Positions 16,116 to 28,124 are shown, counted from the stretch's first letter. The stretch: 32,299 nucleotides of DNA from Sneathiella sp. (GCA_017643685.1 JAEPMY010000027.1:1-32299), one strand, 5' to 3'. Made by a program: numbers and translations. The notes: generated by a model from the sequence alone, not told the origin.

Positions 16116-16320
16116 TCAGACAATGAGCCGTTTAAGTAAATAAATTTAAATAAATGCGGCCAAATAATTGAATTGCACAATTATGACATAATTTGCCGCC
16201 ACCTATTTTGAGAAGAAAAATTCCTGATCAACAGTCAGTCATAAGTTGATCCCTTGAATTAGACGTAAGATGTGGCCACTCTGTTGAAGAGGGCAATCGG
16301 GACATAGAAGGAATGAAGCC
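16116..16320. promoter_or_regulatory. Structured region upstream of degP
   Basis: No gene is seen here. The region holds a long imperfect hairpin with arms GCGGCCAAAT (16156-16165) and ATTTGCCGC (16191-16199). Nested inside is TAATTG-N7-CAATTA (16165-16183). A separate repeat GATCAAC-N12-GTTGATC lies at 16226-16251. CCCTTGAA at 16251-16258 resembles a heat-shock sigma32 -35 element, though a matching -10 is poor (CCACTC, 17 bp on). AAGGA just before the TTG start serves as ribosome-binding site. Confidence 0.4.
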
Positions 16321-17838
16321 TTGTATACACCTTATCAGAATTCAGAGCGCGCCAGAGTAACAGCGCGTTCTGCGCGGCGAACAGATGTAAAAGCACGTGC
16401 AAAAGAAATGCCGTCTCCCCTAATTTTGGGTGTTTCGGCGTTTTTGCTAGTCGTATTCTTTGCGGTGAATAGTTTTGCGAGGTCTGCGCCAGAAAGCTTT
16501 GCCGATCTTGCTGAAAAATTATCTCCGTCAGTTGTAAACATCTCCACAACACAAATTATTAAAAACCGCGGGGGCAATGGCTTCCCGCAATTCCCTCCAG
16601 GACATCCGTTCGAAGACTTCTTTAAAGATTTTGGTGGTCGCGGGGACAATAACAAGAAAGAGCGCAAAGCGACTTCTCTGGGGTCTGGTTTTGTGATCGA
16701 TGATGATGGTCTCGTCGTTACCAATAATCATGTGATCGATGGTGCCGACGAGATTTTTGTAATTTTCCAGGACGGCGAGAAGATCCCGGCCGAACTTGTT
16801 GGAACCGATCCAAAGATCGATGTGGCTGTCCTGAAAATTGATCCTAGCAAAAAAGATCTGGTGGCGGTTGACTGGGGTAACAGCGATAAGGCCCGCGTTG
16901 GTGACTGGGTGATGGCAATTGGTCACCCATTTGGCCTTGGCGGTACGGTGACAGCAGGTATTATTTCTGCCCGTGGCCGTGATATCCGTTCTGGACCATA
17001 TGATGATTACATTCAGACTGACGCTTCCATTAACAAGGGTAACTCTGGTGGGCCGCTCTTTAACATGGACGGTGATGTAATCGGTATTAACACAGCGATT
17101 TTTTCTCAGTCCGGGGGAAGCATTGGTATCGGTTTCGCGGTTCCATCCCAACTTGCAAAACGGACCGTTGATCAACTTGTTAAATACGGGAAAACCCGTC
17201 GTGGTTGGTTAGGTGTTGTGATCCAGAACGTGACCGAAGATCTTGCAGATAGTCTGGGCCTTGAAAATACAGATGGTGTTTTGATCGCTGGCGTTCCAGA
17301 GGATGGTCCTGCGTTTAAAGCTGGCATTAAAGCAGGGGATGTTGTTCTGAAATTCGGTGGTAAGACGGTTGCGGAAACACGTGAACTCTCTCGCATCGTC
17401 GCGGAATCTGAAGTGGGCGCAAAAGTTGATGTTGAGCTATGGCGTAATGGCAAGAAACTGACTAAGCAGGTCAAACTTGGCGAGCTGGAAAAAGCTGAGG
17501 ATCGGCTGAATGGGTCATCTGACGTGAGCGAGAACGAGACCAGTGAAGTGCTGGGAATGGAGCTCGCTACGATCAACGATGATGTGCGTCAAAGCCTGAA
17601 GCTAAGCGAAGAGGCTGAAGGTGTGGTTGTTGTCGATGTGGACCCGGATAGTGAGGCTGCGGAGAAAGAAATTCGCCCAGGTGACATTATTCTGGAAGTT
17701 CAATTGAAGCCTGTAAAAACAGTTGGTGAAGTTAAGAAGACGCTGGAAGAGATTTTGGAAACGGATCGGAAATCTGTCTTGATGCTTGTTCGGCGTGGTC
17801 CAAACTCACGCTTTGTTGCCCTGCAGGTAGACAAATAA
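16321..17838 (+). CDS. degP: DegP/HtrA-type periplasmic serine protease with two PDZ domains
   Basis: This 505-residue envelope protease/chaperone degrades misfolded proteins. A basic N-terminus is followed by a hydrophobic segment (LILGVSAFLLVVFFAVNSFA), either a signal peptide cleaved after SFA or an anchor. The catalytic triad is His137 (NNHVIDG), Asp167 (KIDVAVLKI) and Ser242 (GNSGGPLF). PDZ1 starts near RRGWLGVVIQ; PDZ2 covers the last hundred residues (EVLGMELATINDDVRQ onward). A Gly/Phe/Lys-rich loop (FPPGHPFEDFFKDFGGRG) precedes the protease domain, as is usual. Start TTG at 16321 has AAGGA eight bases upstream; an in-frame ATG at 16408 is the alternative. Placement after hflKC fits a membrane quality-control locus. 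Confidence 0.94.
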   Translation: MYTPYQNSERARVTARSARRTDVKARAKEMPSPLILGVSAFLLVVFFAVNSFARSAPESFADLAEKLSPSVVNISTTQIIKNRGGNGFPQFPPGHPFEDFFKDFGGRGDNNKKERKATSLGSGFVIDDDGLVVTNNHVIDGADEIFVIFQDGEKIPAELVGTDPKIDVAVLKIDPSKKDLVAVDWGNSDKARVGDWVMAIGHPFGLGGTVTAGIISARGRDIRSGPYDDYIQTDASINKGNSGGPLFNMDGDVIGINTAIFSQSGGSIGIGFAVPSQLAKRTVDQLVKYGKTRRGWLGVVIQNVTEDLADSLGLENTDGVLIAGVPEDGPAFKAGIKAGDVVLKFGGKTVAETRELSRIVAESEVGAKVDVELWRNGKKLTKQVKLGELEKAEDRLNGSSDVSENETSEVLGMELATINDDVRQSLKLSEEAEGVVVVDVDPDSEAAEKEIRPGDIILEVQLKPVKTVGEVKKTLEEILETDRKSVLMLVRRGPNSRFVALQVDK

Positions 17839-17857
17839 CTTTTAACTACTGCTGAGG

Positions 17858-17890
17858 AAAGCCCTGCCATAAACTGGTGGGGCTTTTTCA
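17858..17890 (+). terminator. Intrinsic terminator after degP
   Basis: The stem is AAAGCCCTGCCA (17858-17869) / TGGTGGGGCTTT (17875-17886), with small imperfections and a short loop, followed by TTTTT. It lies 20 bp after the stop codon and 20 bp before the acetyltransferase start. Confidence 0.75.
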
Positions 17891-17909
17891 TCTGAAATAG
17901 AGACCACCA

Positions 17910-18380
17910 ATGCTCAATCGCAACCCGTATAAACTTGCTCCTAAATCAGAGCATATTTCTGATGTTTTGCATTTGATCCGCAAATCCTTTGCTTACATGG
18001 AGGGGCGTATCGACCCGCCGTCATCGATGCATCGCCTGACGAAGCAGAGTATTTCAGAGCATTGCGTAAAGGAGGAGGTTTGGTGCATTGGAGAACCTCC
18101 AATTGCCTGTATCTTCTTCACGGTAAAAGAAGATTGTCTTTATGTTGGGAAGTTGGCGGTAGAAGATATTGCCAAGGGGCAGGGGGTGGCCAGAGAACTT
18201 ATGGACCTTGCGTCGCGCCGAGCAAAAGAGTTGGGATTTCGTGCGTTGGAGCTACAGGTAAGGGTGGAGCTCACCGAAAATCAGGCAGTTTTTAAGAAAA
18301 TGGGTTTCGTAAAAACTGGTGAAGACGCTCACGAAGGATATGATCGCCCCACCAGCTACACGATGAGAAAGAGCATTTAA
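17910..18380 (+). CDS. GNAT-family N-acetyltransferase
   Basis: This 156-residue protein has the GNAT core. A beta-strand LYVGKLAVED leads into the acetyl-CoA loop AKGQGVARELMDLA (motif A, Q/R-x-x-G-x-G/A). LGFRALELQVRVELTENQAVFKKMGFVKTGE is motif B, and YTMRKSI forms the last strand. It transfers an acetyl group from acetyl-CoA to an amine; the acceptor is unknown. No clear ribosome-binding site is seen. The stop lies 4 bp from that of the convergent serB, with no terminator between. Confidence 0.82.
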   Translation: MLNRNPYKLAPKSEHISDVLHLIRKSFAYMEGRIDPPSSMHRLTKQSISEHCVKEEVWCIGEPPIACIFFTVKEDCLYVGKLAVEDIAKGQGVARELMDLASRRAKELGFRALELQVRVELTENQAVFKKMGFVKTGEDAHEGYDRPTSYTMRKSI

Positions 18381-18384
18381 GGCA

Positions 18385-19272
18385 TTACCCGCCTACAAAG
18401 TCGGTTTCGCTATAGCCTTGGTAGTAGAGCATTGTTGTGAGGTCGCCAAATCGAATGGTTGCATCTGCCGCTTCTTGCGCTTTTGGCTTCGCGTGATAAG
18501 CAACGCCAAGACCTGCTGCCTCAATCATTGGTATGTCATTTGCACCATCTCCAATGGCAGCGCTTTCTTTTCGGTCCAAATTCTTCTCAACCAGCAACCG
18601 GTTCAGATTGGCAAGTTTTGCAGATGAATTTAAAATAGGCTCTGCAGCCTTACCGGTGAGAGCTCCATTTTCAAACAGTAACTCATTGGATTCGTGCATA
18701 TCAAATCCAACAACCTCACGAACGCGGCCGGTGAAGTATGTAAACCCGCCAGAGACAAGCGCGGTATAGGCGCCATTTGCTTTCATGGTTTGAATAAGTG
18801 TTTTTGCGCCTGGCATTAACGTTACGCGTTCGCTGAAAGTTTGATCTAGAACTTCTTCTTTCAGTCCCTTCAGCATTGCAACGCGCGACTTGAAGGCTTC
18901 ATCAAAATCCAATTCCCCGCGCATGGCTTTTTCAGTGATTTCAGAAACCTGATCTTTGATGCCGGCAAAGTCGGCAAGTTCATCTATGCACTCAACAGTT
19001 ATGATTGTGCTGTCCATATCCGCGAGGAGTAGCTTCTTACGGCGCATTAAAACGGGTTGGACGCACCAATCGACGGTGATCAGTGTATCTTGCAACCGGG
19101 ATGCAGGAACATCTCCATCAAACCTAAGGTCAATTGCTTTGTTTTCGCAAAGCCAGTTTTTCTCGATCTTTGTGGCACCGACCTCCTGCAGTCTGGCTTC
19201 TGCGGCTGCAATTGTGTTAGAAAATGAGGGAAGGTCTTCTGGATTTGCGACAAGTGTCAGAACTGATTTCAT
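18385..19272 (-). CDS. serB: Phosphoserine phosphatase
   Basis: This 295-residue HAD-superfamily enzyme carries out the last step of serine synthesis. The N-terminal 80 residues or so form the ACT-like regulatory part (MKSVLTLVANPEDL). HAD motif I is LLLADMDSTIITVECIDELAD, with nucleophile and acid Asp in DMDST. Motif II is ALVSGGFTYFTGRV. Motif IV is AIGDGANDIPMIEAAGLGVAYHAKP. The gene is divergent from miaA with only 24 bp between start codons, and convergent with the GNAT gene. No strong ribosome-binding site is seen. Confidence 0.95.
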   Translation of the reverse strand: MKSVLTLVANPEDLPSFSNTIAAAEARLQEVGATKIEKNWLCENKAIDLRFDGDVPASRLQDTLITVDWCVQPVLMRRKKLLLADMDSTIITVECIDELADFAGIKDQVSEITEKAMRGELDFDEAFKSRVAMLKGLKEEVLDQTFSERVTLMPGAKTLIQTMKANGAYTALVSGGFTYFTGRVREVVGFDMHESNELLFENGALTGKAAEPILNSSAKLANLNRLLVEKNLDRKESAAIGDGANDIPMIEAAGLGVAYHAKPKAQEAADATIRFGDLTTMLYYQGYSETDFVGG

Positions 19273-19296
19273 TTTATTTTACCGGTTATTGAAGCC

Positions 19297-20271
19297 ATGG
19301 CTCCTGAAAACGAAACGGCCCAGCAGGCCAAAGCATGCATCCTTTTAGCAGGCCCAACAGCCAGCGGCAAATCCGCACTTGCTATCAGTATTGCAAAAGA
19401 ATTCGGTGGGGTCGTTATTAATGGCGATTCTATGCAAATCTATGATGGCTTAAGAGTAATTACGGCGCGGCCAAGTGTCGAAGAGGAAGCCGAATGCCCA
19501 CACCGACTCTATGGAGTCCTTGATCCTTCCGATTTTTGCAGCGCTGCAAGATATCGGGATATCGCCTTAGCCGAAATCGCGAAATGCCATGACGAGGGGC
19601 GGCTGCCGATAATCGTTGGTGGAACTGGTCTTTATTTTGAAATCTTGACGAAAGGCATTGCAGAGGTTCCTCAGATAAAGGATGAGGTGCGACATCAATT
19701 GCGGAATCTGCAAAAAACAGAAGGTAATGAAATTATCTTCGAAATGCTTCAGAAGAAAGATCCTGTAAGCGCTTCAAAACTTAATCTTGGAGATACTCAA
19801 CGCTTGCTTAGAGCGCTTGAAGTTGTTCAATCAACAGGCACTCCTTTAAGTGAGTGGCAAAAAAAATCACCTGAAGGACCGGTTTTGGACTGTCCATATC
19901 TTCATCTCGCCTTAACGCCAGAGCGGGAATGGCTATACGATAGATGTAATCGAAGGTTGGATTGGATGATCGAGGAGGGGGGAGCCATTGAAGAGGTTCA
20001 GGCAATCTTAGCGCGTAAATTGGATCCAACCTTGCCGGCAATGAAGGCGCTAGGGGTTCCGGAGATCCGCGATTTCCTTGAAGGTGAGCTCGAAAAGCAT
20101 GAAATGCTTGAGAGAATCAAAATGCAAACCCGCCGCTATGCGAAACGTCAAATGACATGGGTTCGGAACAAGATGAGTTCTGCACTCACTTCATCTGCGC
20201 AAGATTTGGAAAGTTTTCAGGATGAATTCTTTCCATTTATTCGCCGTTTTTTGTTGACCCACCGGAAATGA
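19297..20271 (+). CDS. miaA: tRNA dimethylallyltransferase
   Basis: This 324-residue enzyme adds a dimethylallyl group to N6 of adenine 37 in tRNAs that read codons starting with U. The P-loop GPTASGKSALAISIAKEFGG, the catalytic Asp region NGDSMQIYDGL, IVGGTGLYFEILTKG, and the C-terminal RYAKRQMTWVRNK tRNA-contact motif are all present. The start ATG at 19297 lies 24 bp from the serB start on the opposite strand. Promoters for the two must therefore overlap each other's coding sequences. Confidence 0.95.
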   Translation: MAPENETAQQAKACILLAGPTASGKSALAISIAKEFGGVVINGDSMQIYDGLRVITARPSVEEEAECPHRLYGVLDPSDFCSAARYRDIALAEIAKCHDEGRLPIIVGGTGLYFEILTKGIAEVPQIKDEVRHQLRNLQKTEGNEIIFEMLQKKDPVSASKLNLGDTQRLLRALEVVQSTGTPLSEWQKKSPEGPVLDCPYLHLALTPEREWLYDRCNRRLDWMIEEGGAIEEVQAILARKLDPTLPAMKALGVPEIRDFLEGELEKHEMLERIKMQTRRYAKRQMTWVRNKMSSALTSSAQDLESFQDEFFPFIRRFLLTHRK

Positions 20272-20337
20272 ATGGCTAGTTTCCAACCGTTGGCATAACT
20301 GTCATTTTAATCCATGAAAGATATGCTAACCGATCCT

Positions 20338-20368
20338 ATCGCTCGGACCTCAATCCGGGCGGTTTTTT
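20338..20368 (+). terminator. Intrinsic terminator or attenuator between miaA and ilvB
   Basis: A 10-bp stem ATCGCTCGGA (20338-20347) / TCCGGGCGGT (20354-20363) with two G-U pairs and a CCTCAA loop runs into TTTTTT. It could end miaA transcripts. Because it lies 50 bp before ilvB in the same direction, it could also work as an attenuator in the ilv leader. Confidence 0.6.
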
Positions 20369-20418
20369 CGTAGATAAAGTTTTTCGCCAAATTCTAGAAG
20401 AGAGACTAGGGATATCCT

Positions 20419-22182
20419 ATGGCTAACCAGGAAATGACAGGTGCAGAAATCGTCGTGAAAGCGCTCATAGATCAGGGCGTGGAAGTGATTTTTGGATACC
20501 CTGGTGGTGCTGTGCTCCCTATTTATGATGAACTGTTCAAGCAGAACAGCATCCGTCACATCCTGGTTCGCCAGGAAGGTGGCGCTGTCCATGCGGCAGA
20601 AGGGTACGCGCGTTCCACCGGTAAACCCGGTGTGGTGCTTGTGACAAGCGGTCCGGGCGCAACAAATGCGGTCACGGGCCTTGCTGATGCGATGCTTGAT
20701 AGTATTCCGCTGATCTGCCTTACAGGTCAGGTGGCGACACATCTGATTGGTAATGATGCGTTTCAGGAGGCGGATACCGTCGGTATTACCCGCCCGGTTA
20801 CAAAGCATAACTATCTTGTAAAAGATGCAGATGATCTTGCTAAAACCATGCATGAGGCTTTCCATGTGGCGACAACAGGTCGCCCGGGACCCGTGGTAAT
20901 TGATCTGCCGAAAGATGTTCAGTTCAACCCAGGCACTTACATGCCGCCTGCGATGGTACAGCACAAAAGCTATAACCCGCAGGTCAAGGGCGATCTGAAA
21001 GCCATTAAAGAAGCCGTGAAAATGATTGCCGGCGCCAAGAAGCCTATCTTCTATTCCGGTGGTGGCGTTATCAACTCCGGCCCGAAAGCAGCTCAGTTGC
21101 TGACGAAATTTGTTCAGATGACTGGCTATCCAATTACAAGCACTCTGATGGGGTTAGGGGCATATCCTGCTTCTGATAAGCAATTCCTCGGAATGCTCGG
21201 TATGCATGGTACATATGAAGCAAATAACGCCATGCATGACTGTGACGTAATGGTGTGTGTTGGCGCTCGTTTCGATGACCGGATTACCGGCCGGATTGAA
21301 GCGTTTTCTCCAAACTCAAAGAAAATCCATATCGATATTGATCCGTCATCCATTAATAAAAATATCAAGGTGGATTTGCCGATTATTGGAGATGTGGGGC
21401 ATATCCTTGAGGATATGGTCAAGGTCTGGAAATCGGAGGTTTGTAAACCTGATCTTCCGGCTATTGAAAGTTGGTGGAGCGAGATCGAAGCGTGGCGGAG
21501 CCGTGATTGCCTGAAATTCAAGCAAAAGGGTTCTGTTATCAAGCCGCAATATGCGCTTAGCCGTTTGAATGCGCTGACCCGTGATATGAACCGGTACATC
21601 ACAACAGAAGTTGGTCAGCATCAGATGTGGGCTGCGCAATATATGGAGTTTGATGAGCCAAATCGTTGGATGACGTCCGGTGGTCTTGGCACAATGGGAT
21701 ATGGTCTGCCATCCGCTATGGGTGTTCAGATGGCGCATCCAGATAGTCTGGTTGTTGATATTTCCGGCGAAGCCTCTTTCATGATGAACATTCAGGAAAT
21801 GTCGACCATCATTCAATATCGTTTGCCGGTGAAAGTCTTCATCCTGAATAACGAATATATGGGTATGGTTCGTCAGTGGCAGGAATTGCTGCATGGCGGT
21901 CGGTATTCTGAAAGCTATATGGAAAGTCTTCCGGACTTTGTTAAGGCAGCCGAAGCCTTTGGTTGGACTGGCCTGCGATGCACCGAAGCTGATGATGTGG
22001 ACGCCACTATCAAGCAGATGATTGAAACCGACGGGCCGGTGCTGGTTGATATGATTGTGGATAAACAGGAGAATGTTTTCCCTATGGTACCATCAGGTGC
22101 TGCGCATAATGAAATGCTGCTGGCTGATGCTGCTGAAGGTGAGGGGCCTGCTGTTACATCACAGGGTATGACACTGGTTTAA
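20419..22182 (+). CDS. ilvB: Acetolactate synthase large (catalytic) subunit
   Basis: This 587-residue thiamine-diphosphate enzyme condenses pyruvate with pyruvate or 2-oxobutyrate at the head of valine, leucine and isoleucine synthesis. The N-terminal TPP domain starts [23 protein letters not shown] and has catalytic Glu53 in [16 protein letters not shown]. The central FAD-binding domain follows. The C-terminal TPP domain has [12 protein letters not shown] (GEA at 450-452) and LNNEYMGMV (NN at 477-478). The usual metal-ligand Asp of the GDG/GDA motif is Glu451 here. AGGG lies ahead of the ATG. It leads an ilvB-ilvN-ilvC run. Confidence 0.95.
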   Translation: MANQEMTGAEIVVKALIDQGVEVIFGYPGGAVLPIYDELFKQNSIRHILVRQEGGAVHAAEGYARSTGKPGVVLVTSGPGATNAVTGLADAMLDSIPLICLTGQVATHLIGNDAFQEADTVGITRPVTKHNYLVKDADDLAKTMHEAFHVATTGRPGPVVIDLPKDVQFNPGTYMPPAMVQHKSYNPQVKGDLKAIKEAVKMIAGAKKPIFYSGGGVINSGPKAAQLLTKFVQMTGYPITSTLMGLGAYPASDKQFLGMLGMHGTYEANNAMHDCDVMVCVGARFDDRITGRIEAFSPNSKKIHIDIDPSSINKNIKVDLPIIGDVGHILEDMVKVWKSEVCKPDLPAIESWWSEIEAWRSRDCLKFKQKGSVIKPQYALSRLNALTRDMNRYITTEVGQHQMWAAQYMEFDEPNRWMTSGGLGTMGYGLPSAMGVQMAHPDSLVVDISGEASFMMNIQEMSTIIQYRLPVKVFILNNEYMGMVRQWQELLHGGRYSESYMESLPDFVKAAEAFGWTGLRCTEADDVDATIKQMIETDGPVLVDMIVDKQENVFPMVPSGAAHNEMLLADAAEGEGPAVTSQGMTLV

Positions 22183-22256
22183 GACGGGGCTTTTCCCATA
22201 GCTAAAAATTAATTGGGTCTCTCCTCATGAGGGGCCACAAGAGAAGTGCTTGGACA

Positions 22257-22769
22257 ATGAAGGAACAGACAGACATCCACCGTCACACGATTGCGGTTCT
22301 TGTAGACAACGAATTTGGTGTTTTGGCACGTGTCGTTGGGCTGTTTTCCGGCCGTGGATATAATATTGAGAGCCTGACAGTGGCGAAGGTAGATGATGCA
22401 GAGAACCTCTCTCGTATCACAATTGTCACCACAGGAACCCAGATGGTCATCGCGCAGATTAAGGCGCAGCTAGAGCGTCTGGTACCAGTTCACAAAATTT
22501 CCGACCTGACAGTTGATGGGCCAAGCGTTGAACGTGAAATGGCTTTGATTAAGGTTGAAGCCAAGAAAGATAGCCGTCTGGAAGCGCTTCGTGTTGCGGA
22601 TATTTTCCGTGCCCGCACTGTTGATGTCGCCGAAGACAGTCTGATTTTTGAAGTGACAGGTGCGCGAGAGAAGGTGAAAGCCTTTATCGGACAGTTGGGG
22701 CCGCTTGGCCGGACAGAGGTTTGCCGCACAGGTGTTGTGGCTGTGAAGCGGGGTAAGGACACCATCTAA
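22257..22769 (+). CDS. ilvN: Acetolactate synthase small (regulatory) subunit
   Basis: This 170-residue regulatory subunit has an N-terminal ACT domain (HTIAVLVDNEFGVLARVVGLFSGRGYNIESLTV) that binds valine for feedback inhibition, and a C-terminal domain (REMALIKVEAKKDSRLEALRVADIFRARTVD). I choose ATG at 22257, which gives MKEQTDIHRH. An earlier in-frame ATG at 22227 lies in the centre of a CCTCATGAGG palindrome with no ribosome-binding site. Some alphaproteobacterial authors use ilvH for this gene. It lies 74 bp after ilvB. Confidence 0.93.
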   Translation: MKEQTDIHRHTIAVLVDNEFGVLARVVGLFSGRGYNIESLTVAKVDDAENLSRITIVTTGTQMVIAQIKAQLERLVPVHKISDLTVDGPSVEREMALIKVEAKKDSRLEALRVADIFRARTVDVAEDSLIFEVTGAREKVKAFIGQLGPLGRTEVCRTGVVAVKRGKDTI

Positions 22770-22808
22770 AGGTGCTACCCGTTCATGAATTTAAAAATTT
22801 ATATCTAG

Positions 22809-23843
<1,035 letters not shown>

Positions 23844-23864
23844 TCTGTTCTTTACGAACACAAG

Positions 23865-23894
23865 AAAAAGCCGGCGAATTTTGCCGGCTTTTTT
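23865..23894. terminator. Bidirectional intrinsic terminator between ilvC and the chemoreceptor gene
   Basis: The stem AAAAAGCCGGC (23865-23875) / GCCGGCTTTTT (23883-23893) with a GAATTTT loop has A and T runs on the two sides, so it can terminate both convergent transcripts. Confidence 0.9.
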
Positions 23895-23910
23895 GTTGGG
23901 GAATATGTTT

Positions 23911-25683
23911 TTACGCAGATTTAACGGTGTCTAGGAAGCTTTCAACCTGTTCCCGAAGTTGGGTTGACTGAGCGGATAACTGTTCCGCAGCAGTTAAGAC
24001 TTCTTGGGCGTCTGCACCGGTCTCCCCGGAAGAAGTCTTCACAACCGTGATATTTTGAGAAACCTCGTTGCTTGACTGTGCAGCAGTTTGCGCATTGCGG
24101 CTAATCTCAGACGTTGCGGCCCCTTGTTCTTCTACGGCGGAGGCGATGGCAGCGCCGATCTCATTAATTTCACCAATTGTACCAGAGATATCCTGAATAG
24201 CTGAGGTCATGCTGCTGGTTTCATTTTGCAGACTTGCAATCTGATTTGAAATCTCTTCAGTTGCCCGAGCCGTCTGGTTGGCGAGAGATTTGACCTCGCT
24301 CGCGACGACTGCGAAGCCTTTGCCGGCGTCGCCTGCGCGGGCGGCCTCAATCGTTGCATTAAGGGCAAGCAGGTTTGTCTGCCCTGCAATGTCGTTAATC
24401 AAGGTTACAACCTCGCTGATACGCCCTGCCGCGCTCTGTAGTGATGTCATCGCCTGATCTGTGCTGCCTGCTTGCTCAACCGCGCGTGAAGATACGCTTA
24501 CCGCCCGATTAACTTGAGAGGAAATCTCGCGGATAGAGATCGAGAGCTCTTCTGTCGCGGAGGCAACAGCCTGAACACTGGTAGACGCTTCATTAACGGC
24601 ATCTGCGACAATATTAGAGCGATCGCTTGCGTCTTTCGCATTTTTGCTCATGCGATCAGCACTGTTATGCATGTTGTGGGAGGAGGTGGAGACATTATCC
24701 ACAATGCCAAGGACATTTTGCTCAAATGTGACGGCAAGATCCTGCATGGCTGCGCGTCGATCTGCATCAGCTTTCAGTTTCGCTTCCTGCTCTTTTTCAA
24801 GCTCCCGCCGCTTGGCGGCTTCGCGTTCAATTTCCTGACGGCGGTCATCTTCGGCCTGCTTTGCTTTCATCTCTTCCTGTTCGCGCGCCATTTCTACCAT
24901 CTTCTGGGCGCTGGATTTGAACTGAGCAAGGGCATTAGCCAGAACACCAAGCTCATCTGTACGCTCGGTGTCTGTATCCTCAAAGCTTCGATCGCCTTGT
25001 GTCAATTTTTGAATGTTACCGGTAATGCGTTTTAGCGGAACCGTGATGTTCCGTGCCAGAATGTAGGACAGAGAGCCAATGATCAGCAGCACCATAACAG
25101 ACATAGCCAATGTTTTAAGCATGTTTGTTGTTTGGGCTTCGCGGACGTCGTCCACATAAAGCCCAGTCCCTAGAACCCACCCCCAAGGTTTGAATAGCTC
25201 CACGTAAGAGACTTTTTCAATAGGCTCGTCTGAACCCGGCTTTGGCCAATAATAGGTGAGCGTTCCTGCACCTTGTTTCTTTGCAATATCAACGACTTCC
25301 ACATATAGATAACGCCCGCGGGAGTCTTGGAATTTATCCTGCTTTGCGCCGACCCACTTCTTGGCAATCGGGTGCATCAGTACAACGGTGTCCAGATCAT
25401 TGATCCAGAGGTAATCATTCCCGTTGTAACGAATGGCTTCCACTGCCCGAAGTGCTGCCTTTTTGGCCATTTCTTCACTCAGTTCACCTGATTGGGAGAG
25501 CTGATAATAATGGTCAACGACGCTGACGCTGGCCTCAATGATCTGTTTTAATGAAGCTTCACGGTCTTTATAGAGGGTGTTGCTGATCGTGATGCTTCCA
25601 AGTCCGCCAATCACGGCAATGCCGATTACAGACGTGAGGAGTATCAACAGTAATTTAATGGAGATTTTGATATTGCCCAACAT
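23911..25683 (-). CDS. Methyl-accepting chemotaxis protein with periplasmic Cache (sCache_2-like) domain
   Basis: This 590-residue membrane chemoreceptor has TM1 at about 10-32 and a periplasmic single-Cache domain up to about 185 ([17 protein letters not shown], then [14 protein letters not shown]). TM2 is at about 190-210, followed by a HAMP domain ([17 protein letters not shown]). A long Glu/Lys/Arg-rich coiled coil (about 265-310) precedes the signalling hairpin, whose tip carries [20 protein letters not shown]. No CheR-tethering pentapeptide is seen at the C-terminus (FLDTVKSA). Cache domains of this type often sense small organic acids, but the ligand is not predictable. The receptor is alone; no che genes are near. 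Confidence 0.95.
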   Translation of the reverse strand: MLGNIKISIKLLLILLTSVIGIAVIGGLGSITISNTLYKDREASLKQIIEASVSVVDHYYQLSQSGELSEEMAKKAALRAVEAIRYNGNDYLWINDLDTVVLMHPIAKKWVGAKQDKFQDSRGRYLYVEVVDIAKKQGAGTLTYYWPKPGSDEPIEKVSYVELFKPWGWVLGTGLYVDDVREAQTTNMLKTLAMSVMVLLIIGSLSYILARNITVPLKRITGNIQKLTQGDRSFEDTDTERTDELGVLANALAQFKSSAQKMVEMAREQEEMKAKQAEDDRRQEIEREAAKRRELEKEQEAKLKADADRRAAMQDLAVTFEQNVLGIVDNVSTSSHNMHNSADRMSKNAKDASDRSNIVADAVNEASTSVQAVASATEELSISIREISSQVNRAVSVSSRAVEQAGSTDQAMTSLQSAAGRISEVVTLINDIAGQTNLLALNATIEAARAGDAGKGFAVVASEVKSLANQTARATEEISNQIASLQNETSSMTSAIQDISGTIGEINEIGAAIASAVEEQGAATSEISRNAQTAAQSSNEVSQNITVVKTSSGETGADAQEVLTAAEQLSAQSTQLREQVESFLDTVKSA

Positions 25684-27187
<1,504 letters not shown>

Positions 27188-27218
27188 GGGACGCGCGTCT
27201 AGTTGACGAGGAAGATAT

Positions 27219-28109
27219 ATGGCCCTTAATCAGGGAACAGCTTGGAAATTGGCAATTCCGCTGAAAGTTTTTTTTCAGCGATTTGCCTTTCTGTCTCTGA
27301 TCTGTTTGTCCATCGCACTTCTGGTGTTGGGAAAGGCCGACCTCGTTCTTCTGGAACGGGCACGTACCATTAGCACAGACGCGATCTCTCCGGTTTTGGG
27401 AACTTTGTCTCAGCCTGTAAACGCTATCAATAAAGGAATTGAGCGGGTACAGGAGCTCGCCAGTCTGGTTGAAGAAAATGAGCGTCTCCGCCTTGAGAAT
27501 GAGCGCTTGATTAAATGGCAAGCAGCCTCACGGGCACTAAGCAAGGAAAATGAATATTATCGGCAAATGCTGAACGCTTTGTCTGATCCACTGGTTCTGC
27601 CAATCACAGCACGGGTCATTGGCGATAGCGGTGGGCCGTTTGTTCGGACGTTGCTGTTGAGCGCAGGCCGTTTGGATGGTGTCCGTAATGGGCAGGCTGC
27701 GGTTGGGCCGAACGGTGTCATTGGCCGTGTGGTGCAGGTTGGGCATCAGTCTGCTCGTATTCTACTTCTGACCGATCTTAACTCTCGAATTCCTGTTATT
27801 TTGGAAAACTCCCGTCACAAAGGCATTCTGGTGGGTGATAACTCCAACACACCTAAGCTGGGGTACTTGCCGAATAATGCAAAAGTCGCCCCTGGTGATC
27901 GGGTTGTAACTTCAGGTGACGGAGGCATGTTGCCTGCTGGATGGCCTGTAGGGGTTGTCAGCGCGGTAAGTGAGGGCCAGATTAGTGTACAGGCCTATGC
28001 AGATTGGACCCGGCTGGAGTATGTCAGCGTTCTTCGTTATGACTTGCCCGGGTTGACGGATAAAGAAACTAATCCTGGGGATCTGAGCGAAAGCCGTCTC
28101 GGCAACTAA
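27219..28109 (+). CDS. mreC: Rod-shape-determining protein MreC
   Basis: This 296-residue bitopic protein has a cytoplasmic start, one transmembrane helix (FAFLSLICLSIALLVLGKADLV), and a coiled coil rich in Glu/Leu/Arg (ELASLVEENERLRLENERL). The periplasmic beta-barrel domain has SAGRLDGVRNGQAAVGPNGVIGRVV, the usual MreC signature. It links MreB filaments to PBP2 and activates the elongation complex. GAGGA lies close before the ATG. The gap after mreB is 31 bp. Confidence 0.95.
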   Translation: MALNQGTAWKLAIPLKVFFQRFAFLSLICLSIALLVLGKADLVLLERARTISTDAISPVLGTLSQPVNAINKGIERVQELASLVEENERLRLENERLIKWQAASRALSKENEYYRQMLNALSDPLVLPITARVIGDSGGPFVRTLLLSAGRLDGVRNGQAAVGPNGVIGRVVQVGHQSARILLLTDLNSRIPVILENSRHKGILVGDNSNTPKLGYLPNNAKVAPGDRVVTSGDGGMLPAGWPVGVVSAVSEGQISVQAYADWTRLEYVSVLRYDLPGLTDKETNPGDLSESRLGN

Positions 28110-28124
28110 ACAGGGGCGCGTCTT

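Noticed and set aside
16528-17175. 215-codon minus-strand frame inside degP
   Set aside because: It is a shadow of the protease domain of degP and shows no independent support.
22223-22232. CCTCATGAGG palindrome before ilvN as a regulatory hairpin or start site
   Set aside because: It is only a 10-bp palindrome with no loop and no further context; short palindromes like this occur by chance.
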